A stretch of DNA of 64,000 bases from Microbispora catharanthi. GTDB taxonomy: Bacteria; Actinomycetota; Actinomycetes; Streptosporangiales; Streptosporangiaceae. Below are positions 56,433 to 64,000 of this stretch, piece by piece. Numbering within the stretch: the stretch's first letter is position 1; each line of letters opens with the position of its first letter. A program made the translations under genes and the position numbers. The notes below the pieces were generated by a model. The model worked only from the letters and a program-made list of their open reading frames with translations, ran no database searches and was not told the origin of the DNA. Where the stretch lies: positions 62,001 to 126,000 of the forward strand of contig NZ_VDMA02000008.1 of NCBI RefSeq assembly GCF_006334915.2. The letters run 5' to 3'.

Positions 56433-58508
56433 GTGAAGATCAAACCTCTGGCGAAGCTACTTATCAGCACACTGCTTGCCGTTGGCGTTGGCGTCGGGAC
56501 GACCGCCCTGGTGACGCCGGAGTACGGCGCGATTGCGGCGACCGGCCCGGCCGGCAACGACTCGGCCGGCCTGGCAGCCGGCGGCTGCGTCGCCGATCCC
56601 ACGCTGCCGGGCGCCACGAAGAGTTCTCTCTACACCGTCACGGCGGACGGCTCCCCGCTGTTCGTCGAGAAGATGACTAAGTTCGCTCCCGAGATGCAGG
56701 TGCACTACGCGCACTGCTCGATGGCGGCAGCGGGCACCGCCAGGTTCTCCGTCACCGTCGCCCAAAGCTTCAACTCGTACACCGTCAGCCCCAAGAGCCG
56801 GAAGCTGGCGGTCACCAGAAGCGGCAACACCATCACCTTTGACAGCGGCCCGAACTATTTGGTCGTCCAGTTCGACTCCGCAGAGCTGCTGTTCATCCTC
56901 ATTGACGCACCCGAGTCCGATACGCCGCACCTGGGGGACGCCAACGTCAAGAGCCTGGCTGACTACGGGGTCGACAACACCGGGGGGACACTCGTCACGG
57001 CCAAGATCCAAAGTGCCATCAACGCCGCGTCAGGAGCGACCCGCAATATCCTGTACGTGCCGGCGGGCAAGTACCTGGTCGGCGAGCTCTGGCTGAAAAG
57101 CAACATGACGTTGTATCTGGCCGCCGGTGCGGTCCTCTACGGCTCGAACAACAAGGCGGACTTCAACACCGGCAGCGGCGGGGTGAACATCGAGGGCATG
57201 CAGCACGCCTCCCTGCGGGTGTACCAGGTCAGCAACGCGAAGCTGCTGGGCCGCGGTGTCATCGACGGTAACGGGAAGTCGCTGCGGGCGCAGGGCCTGA
57301 ATCTGGCGTTGCTGAAGATCGAGCAGAGCTCGAACATCCAGGTCGACGGCCCGATTGTCCGTGACTCCAGCTACTGGAACACGCTCATCTACCGCAGCGA
57401 CAAGGTCACCATCAAGAACTACAAGCTGATCAACTGTCGGCCCACGACGGGTTACAACAACACCGACGGTGTGGATTTCGACGAGTCGACCAACGGCCTG
57501 TTGTCCAACGCCTTCCTCTACACCGGTGACGACAACATGGCGACCAAGAACGAGGACACCACCGCCGGTGCGATCGACACCAAGAACGTCGTCCACGAGC
57601 ATGTCGTCTGCTACAGCAATTCTGGCTGCGCGAAGATCGGGACCAAGACGGAAGGGCGGTCGATGGACGGGGTCGCGTTCCGTGACATCGACGTGGTGAA
57701 GGCGGGACGCTCCATGGTGATCGACGCGGTCGACACGGCCGTTGTTTCGAACACCCGGTGGGAGAACATCAGGGTGGAGAACACCGACAGCCTGATCGAC
57801 CTGCAGGAGGACCGGCCGCCTTCCTGGCGGACCGTGAAGAACACCGCGACGATCCGCGACGCCTACTTCACCAACGTCTCCTCCGACGTGAAGAAGGTCG
57901 TCAACCTGCACGGTCGTTCGTCGACCGTGAACATCAACGGCGTACATTTCACCAACTTCACCGTCCAGGGCAAACCCGTCACCAGTTCGACCGACGCGGA
58001 CGCGAGCTGGAACATCAACCCCTACGTCTCCAACATCACCTTCTCCACGGCCCCGACCGCCTCGCCCTCGCCCTCGCCCTCGCCGACCCCCTCGCCCTCG
58101 CCCTCGCCCACCGCCACGCCCTCGCCCACCGCCACGCCCTCGCCGACCGCCACGCCCTCGCCGAGCCCCACGCCGTCGCCGAGCCAGTCCGGCGCCTGCG
58201 AGGTGGGCTACACGATGAACTCCTGGAACGACGGGTTCACCGCCAGCATCCACATCACCAACCGTGGCACATCAACGATCAACGGTTGGACCTTGGCGTT
58301 CACACTTCCTGGCGGGCAGACCATCACCAACGGCTGGAACGCCACCTACACCGGCTCCAGCGGTCAGATCTCCGCGCGCAACGTCTCGTACAACGAGACG
58401 CTGGCAGCAGGCGGATCCACCGACATCGGCTTCCAGGCCACCCATACCGGCAATACCGGCAAGCCTGACCAGTTCGCCCTGAACGGCGTCAGCTGCGCCA
58501 TCTCCTAA
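56433..58508 (+). CDS. Secreted GH28-type pectinase with CBM2
   Basis: 691 residues from a GTG with AAGGAA upstream. Signal peptide to about residue 37. A β-rich N-terminal domain (~50-165) precedes a right-handed β-helix (~175-535) with NTDGVDFDES and YTGDDNMATKNED, matching the NTD and DD acids of GH28 enzymes; the usual GHG site reads SGCAKIG instead. A Pro/Ser/Thr linker (58059-58190) joins a CBM2 at the C-terminus (INGWTLAFTLPGGQTITNGWN). It probably cleaves pectin-like polymers while bound to cellulose. A strong terminator follows. Confidence 0.82.
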   Translation: MKIKPLAKLLISTLLAVGVGVGTTALVTPEYGAIAATGPAGNDSAGLAAGGCVADPTLPGATKSSLYTVTADGSPLFVEKMTKFAPEMQVHYAHCSMAAAGTARFSVTVAQSFNSYTVSPKSRKLAVTRSGNTITFDSGPNYLVVQFDSAELLFILIDAPESDTPHLGDANVKSLADYGVDNTGGTLVTAKIQSAINAASGATRNILYVPAGKYLVGELWLKSNMTLYLAAGAVLYGSNNKADFNTGSGGVNIEGMQHASLRVYQVSNAKLLGRGVIDGNGKSLRAQGLNLALLKIEQSSNIQVDGPIVRDSSYWNTLIYRSDKVTIKNYKLINCRPTTGYNNTDGVDFDESTNGLLSNAFLYTGDDNMATKNEDTTAGAIDTKNVVHEHVVCYSNSGCAKIGTKTEGRSMDGVAFRDIDVVKAGRSMVIDAVDTAVVSNTRWENIRVENTDSLIDLQEDRPPSWRTVKNTATIRDAYFTNVSSDVKKVVNLHGRSSTVNINGVHFTNFTVQGKPVTSSTDADASWNINPYVSNITFSTAPTASPSPSPSPTPSPSPSPTATPSPTATPSPTATPSPSPTPSPSQSGACEVGYTMNSWNDGFTASIHITNRGTSTINGWTLAFTLPGGQTITNGWNATYTGSSGQISARNVSYNETLAAGGSTDIGFQATHTGNTGKPDQFALNGVSCAIS
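58059..58190. repeat. Repetitive PSPSPT linker of the GH28-CBM2 enzyme
   Basis: Short tandem units (TCGCCCTCGCCC, CCACCGCCACGCCC) encode the Pro/Ser/Thr linker between the catalytic domain and CBM2. Such linkers are flexible and often glycosylated. Confidence 0.85.
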
Positions 58509-58531
58509 CGGGAACGTCGGGTCACTGGTGG

Positions 58532-58563
58532 GACCTCGGCCTGCCCTGCGGCAGGCCGAGGTC
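58532..58563 (+). terminator. Terminator of the GH28-CBM2 gene
   Basis: GACCTCGGCCTGCC-CTGC-GGCAGGCCGAGGTC, a perfect 14-bp stem with a 4-nt loop, 24 bp after the stop codon. There is no T-tract. Confidence 0.8.
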
Positions 58564-58571
58564 TCACCGGC

Positions 58572-58910
58572 TCACCACGCAAGCTCCGGCCTACAGCCCT
58601 TGGTTGACGGCAGAATGCCGATAAACGTCCGGGGGAACTCCCCCGGGGGAGTCCGAGCGGCGCCGTCCGGCAGTAGTTCACCCGCGTACTGCTGGTGAGC
58701 GCGGCAGATGGTCGAGTCGATGCTGAAGGTCCACTCCACCTGGCCGACCGAGTCGTCCTTGACTTGCATCTCCTCCAGCAGGCGGGCCCAAGTTCCGTCA
58801 GAGGCCCAGCGCTTGAACCGCTCGTAACAGGTCTGCCACGGCCCATACCGTTCGGGGATGTCCCACTTCCTCTTCTGCCGAGATCCGTGCGCCAATCCGC
58901 CCATGGCATG
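58572..58910 (-). mobile_element. Internal fragment of an IS5-family transposase
   Basis: IPERYGPWQTCYERFKRWASDGTWARLLEEM then EWTFSIDSTICRAHQQYAGE matches the DDE transposases of IS5-type elements, the D in SIDST being the first catalytic residue. The N-terminus and most of the C-terminal catalytic region are missing, and the frame ends shortly after GCRPELAW. It is a different IS group from the remnant at 52772-52822. No terminal inverted repeats were found. Confidence 0.75.
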
Positions 58911-59050
58911 GGGCGAGCCTTTGACCGTCGCCCAGCCGCGGGGCTGATGAGCCGCTGCCTCGACGCCTGCGAACCGTTCGACCCGTCGCAACACGGGGGC
59001 CACGCGCCGTTCGGGCCGGGATCTTGGCGGGAGATCCCTCATCACCACAC

Positions 59051-59773
59051 CTACGGGGCCCCCCGACGTGACAACTTGTCCAGGTCGCGCACGCAGAAAC
59101 CGTGGTGTTGCCATTCCTCGTTGAGCACAGTGCCGAGGCATTGCCGCACGCGCCGGCCCTTGGCATACGGGGGCCATCTGTCGTCGTCCGGCACCGGGGC
59201 GGGCTTTGCGAGCTGCTCGGGTGTGACCTCGGCCAGCCACGCCTCAATCTCCGACGCCTGCCGATCGCGTACGGCTAGCACTTCGTCGAGACGCGGCCGG
59301 GCGGACCTGTCCAGCCCCAGCCCCTCCTGATCCGGCACGAACGGAGATGCCAGTCCCATCGCCGTGAACGGCTCGGTCAGCCCGAGTATGCAGCGCCGAA
59401 ACCACGAGTCGTGCACAAAGACGAGATGACGCAGAGTCTCGACCATCGACCACTCGCCGTCGACGCCGAGATCCTCACTGCCCTCGGCCATCGACCCGGC
59501 CCGCTCGGTAGTCGTCGCCCACGCCTTCCGCAGCTGTCGCCAGGCCTCTCGCAGGTCGGCCGGTTCATCGGAACGGATCAGCAGCCGCACCGGGTGCCGG
59601 CGGTCGAGCTCCGCCTCGACGTACGACATCACCTCCACGCCGTTGACCACCAGGTTGGTGACCAAACCGTCGATCTCGACGTCCTGCATGACCACACCGA
59701 CCAGCCGCGCCCTACTCAGGTCGCACTCGCGGAACTCCGCGCCCGTGAGGTCTTCGTCGTTGAAGCGTCGCAT
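59051..59773 (-). CDS. DinB-like protein with N-terminal pentapeptide-like segment
   Basis: 240 residues. The N-terminal ~30 residues (DLTGAEFRECDLSRARLVGV) have a pentapeptide-repeat pattern. The rest is a four-helix DinB/MDMPI-like domain: GEWSMVETLRHLVFVHDSWFRR and LNEEWQHHGFCVRDLDKL hold the His residues that bind metal in this fold. Fusions of this kind are common in actinobacteria; the role is unknown, perhaps thiol-dependent detoxification. It sits within the scarred element, between the transposase and integrase fragments. Confidence 0.8.
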   Translation of the reverse strand: MRRFNDEDLTGAEFRECDLSRARLVGVVMQDVEIDGLVTNLVVNGVEVMSYVEAELDRRHPVRLLIRSDEPADLREAWRQLRKAWATTTERAGSMAEGSEDLGVDGEWSMVETLRHLVFVHDSWFRRCILGLTEPFTAMGLASPFVPDQEGLGLDRSARPRLDEVLAVRDRQASEIEAWLAEVTPEQLAKPAPVPDDDRWPPYAKGRRVRQCLGTVLNEEWQHHGFCVRDLDKLSRRGAP

Positions 59774-59829
59774 GCGGACAGACTAAGCCGCACCGCACGC
59801 ACACAGACGAATAGGCCATCGCCCGGCGG

Positions 59830-60244
59830 GCTCGTGGACGGACCGGTTCTGACGGTGGAAGAGGCCGCCCGCCGGCAACCGGTCGTACTCCTCGGCGTCG
59901 TGCGGGAGGCGTTGGAGATCCAGCGGGACGGCCAGAAGATCCTCCGCGACGAGGCGGGGAAGGGCTGGACGGACACCGGGCTCGTCTTCACCACCAGATC
60001 GGGCAAGCCGATCGAGCCGCGCAACCTCGCCCGGATCGCGGAGACGCACAAGCTCCGGCCGATCCGCGTGCACGACCTCCGGCACACCGCCGCGTCCTTG
60101 CTCAAGAAGCTCGGCGTCGCTCCGCGTGACGCGATGGAAATCCTCGGGCACAGCCGGATCTCGGTGACGATGAAGATCTACACGTACGGGGACGGCGAGA
60201 GCCGCGAGAATGCCCTCAAGAGGGTGACGGGACTATTCGAGTGA
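59830..60244 (+). pseudogene. Tyrosine integrase, C-terminal catalytic fragment
   Basis: The last ~138 residues of a phage/AICE-type tyrosine recombinase: GLVFTTRSGKPIEPRNL, VHDLRHTAASL (HxxR), LGHSRISVTMKIYTYG (second His and catalytic Tyr). The first catalytic Arg and the DNA-binding N-terminus, about 250 residues, are missing, and no matching start is present. It lies 66 bp from the 3' end of tRNA-Ile in the orientation expected for an element integrated at that tRNA. Confidence 0.8.
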
Positions 60245-60271
60245 GTCTGTTGCAGTACCCGTTGCAGCAAA

Positions 60272-60297
60272 ATGCCCCGGAGCTTGATCGCTTCGGG
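60272..60297. terminator. Terminator between integrase fragment and tRNA-Ile
   Basis: GCCCCGGAGC-TTGATC-GCTTCGGGGC folds with one internal mismatch, giving a ~9-bp stem. It lies between the convergent integrase fragment (+) and tRNA-Ile (-) and may serve both. Confidence 0.6.
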
Positions 60298-60310
60298 GCG
60301 TTTATCGAGG

Positions 60311-60384
60311 TGGGGCTACCAGGACTTGAACCTGGGACCTCTTCCTTATCAGGGAAGCGCTCTAACCGACTGAGCTATAGCCCC
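60311..60384 (-). tRNA. tRNA-Ile (anticodon GAT)
   Basis: On the minus strand the 74-nt sequence starts GGGGCTATAGCTCAGTCGG and ends GGTAGCCCCA. The acceptor stem GGGGCTA/TAGCCCC, the D-arm, an anticodon arm with loop CTGATAA (anticodon GAT) and the T-arm with GGTTCAAGTCC all pair. CCA is not encoded. The position between gyrA/DUF3566 and an integrase relic makes it the likely attachment site of the decayed element. Confidence 0.95.
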
Positions 60385-60538
60385 GCACCGCGCAACGAAC
60401 GTTACCGCATCCCGTTTCCGGTGGCGAATCCGTCGTTCCGAACGAGGAAAAGCTTACCGTGTCCGGGCCGTGGTCGTGCCATCGAGGCGCATCCGTACGG
60501 CGGGCCGCTCGTGTGGGCGGCCTGCCGTACCGGTAGGG

Positions 60539-61378
60539 TCACTCGGCTTCGCTGAAGGTGACTTCGACACCGCCCACGAGGTCCGCGGAGATGTTGTAGA
60601 TCACTGCGCCGAGGGTGGACAGCGCGGTGATGAGCACGACGTTCAGCGCGCCCAGCAGGGCCGCGTACCCGAGGATGCGGACCGGCTCGAACCAGCTCGC
60701 GATGTCGATGGTGCCGGCCCCGGCGCCACCGGCACCGCTGGTGAGCTGGTTGACGGTGTCGGTGATCGAGGAGAAGACGCCGAGCGCCGACAGCACGCCG
60801 TACAGCACGGCGACGGCCACGAACAGCACGACGAAGCACACCAGCGACACGACGAAGCTGAACTTCATCGCCGACCACGGCTCGATCCTGCGCAGGACCA
60901 GGTGGGCCTTGCGCGGCGGGCGCACGCCGAGCTTCTTGTCCTTGTCCTTCTTGGAGGACTCGGCTCGGTCTCCGGCAGGGCCGAAGTTCAGGCCGCGTAC
61001 GGAGCCGCCGTCCGCCGAGGGACGACCGTTGTCCACAGACGGACGGCCGTTGTCCACAGGGGGTGTGGACGTACCGAGGCCGGCGGGCCGGGGGTACTGC
61101 GCGGTCGCTCCGCCGCCGTCGGACCTGCCGTTGTCGGACGCGCCGTCCGTGGCCGTCTGCCGCTTCCATGGCTGGTCGCCGGCCGAGGTCCGGATGCGCA
61201 TGGTGTCGTCGGCCTTCGCCTTGTCGGCGGCGGTCACGTCATCTCCTTCGGAAGCCACCTTGGCGACGCTACCGCCATCGTGCGCCCGCGCGGTAACGCC
61301 GTTCGAAGACGACGCCGGGCGGGCGCCCGTGGGTCTCTGCTTGCCGCCGGGTGTCCGCGGCCCACCGGTGTCGCTCAT
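60539..61378 (-). CDS. DUF3566 membrane protein downstream of gyrA
   Basis: 279 residues. The N-terminal ~150 residues are a hydrophilic, low-complexity tail with a repeated DNGRPS segment. The C-terminus holds two transmembrane helices (FVVSLVCFVVLFVAVAVLYG, and GYAALLGALNVVLITALSTLGAVIYN). RKAHLVLRRIEPWSAMKFS just before the first helix is the DUF3566 signature. The gene is conserved after gyrA in actinobacteria and may act in envelope or cell-division functions. It starts 46 bp after the gyrA stop. Confidence 0.88.
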   Translation of the reverse strand: MSDTGGPRTPGGKQRPTGARPASSSNGVTARAHDGGSVAKVASEGDDVTAADKAKADDTMRIRTSAGDQPWKRQTATDGASDNGRSDGGGATAQYPRPAGLGTSTPPVDNGRPSVDNGRPSADGGSVRGLNFGPAGDRAESSKKDKDKKLGVRPPRKAHLVLRRIEPWSAMKFSFVVSLVCFVVLFVAVAVLYGVLSALGVFSSITDTVNQLTSGAGGAGAGTIDIASWFEPVRILGYAALLGALNVVLITALSTLGAVIYNISADLVGGVEVTFSEAE

Positions 61379-61424
61379 GCCACGCCCTCACCTGGTGCGC
61401 ATTCGCGGATGACGATTCGCTCGC

Positions 61425-63926
<2,502 letters not shown>

Positions 63927-63954
63927 GAAAAGTCCTTCTGGTTATCCGCGCCGC

Positions 63955-64000
63955 TCAGACGTCAAGGAAGCGGACGTCACGGGCATTGGTGATGATGAAG
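63955..64000 (-). CDS. gyrB: DNA gyrase subunit B, last residues (5' part outside window)
   Basis: The minus strand encodes FIITNARDVRFLDV and a TGA stop, the usual C-terminus of actinobacterial GyrB. Only 14-15 codons are visible. Its position right before gyrA confirms it. Confidence 0.9.
   Translation of the reverse strand, partial: FIITNARDVRFLDV

Noticed and set aside
58059-58190. Dense short repeats considered as a CRISPR-like or non-coding repeat array
   Set aside because: They are in frame and encode the Pro/Ser/Thr linker of the GH28-CBM2 enzyme.
60311-60384. Search for a second copy of the tRNA-Ile 3' end as the far attachment site
   Set aside because: No duplicate was noticed in the window by eye; it may be lost or lie outside, so no attachment-site pair is claimed.

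Overview
This window comes from a high-GC actinobacterium, most likely a Streptosporangiales member (Nonomuraea/Streptosporangium-like). The pointers are very high G+C, frequent GTG starts, the gyrB-gyrA-DUF3566-tRNA-Ile order at the right-hand end (which usually lies near oriC), partner-switching signalling proteins, MmyB-type regulators and secreted plant-polymer hydrolases. The genus is inferred from gene style, not from a marker comparison.

Layout. 1-5.3 kb: truncated cysteine hydrolase with a divergent TetR repressor, cydAB (bd oxidase), and a two-gene MEDS-STAS / HATPase-STAS pair. 5.3-8.2 kb: two-gene operon of a GH15 enzyme and glucose 1-dehydrogenase. 8.4-11.8 kb: regulator-enzyme pairs (HxlR with an IRED-like reductase; TetR with an FAD monooxygenase and a clear inverted-repeat operator). 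11.9-14.7 kb: argG, apparently leaderless and with a palindrome over its -35, then a ROK regulator. 14.9-16.4 kb: BlaI/M56 pair with twin operators. 16.4-18.1 kb: glycosyltransferase unit. 18.1-20.8 kb: feoABC under an iron box. 20.8-24.5 kb: SDR with MmyB-type regulator, then P450-TetR with paired GATAG/CTATC dyads. 24.6-29.2 kb: a 1,413-residue hybrid kinase/phosphatase with a STAS partner. 29.6-34.9 kb: Sua5, gene relics, a lipoprotein hydrolase, a small secreted protein, a GlxA-type regulator and a SnoaL-like protein.

35-45.2 kb is the most interesting block: a probable copper-stress regulon. It holds a secreted Cys-rich (metallothionein-like) peptide, two DUF6153-type proteins, a broken or split multicopper oxidase, a His-rich P1B-type ATPase, a DUF305 lipoprotein, an M56 membrane protease and a BlaI/CopY-family repressor. 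Five sites of identical geometry, CTACTA-N7-TAGnR, sit in the three intergenic regions from which these units are transcribed. A MarR-MFS efflux pair with its own twin operators lies inside the block.

45.2-51 kb: MerR with a small divergent ORF, a truncated NlpC/P60 gene, an APC permease, an SGNH hydrolase and a hypothetical protein. 51-60.3 kb is a scarred accessory region: secreted arabinofuranosidase (AbfB-CBM13) and GH28-CBM2 enzymes, LacI-type operator motifs with a decayed LacI gene, two transposase remnants, an OLD-like ATPase fragment, and pieces of an integrative element (methyltransferase tail, excisionase-like protein, integrase C-terminus) lying against tRNA-Ile(GAT). 60.5-64 kb is core genome: DUF3566 membrane protein, gyrA and the 3' end of gyrB.
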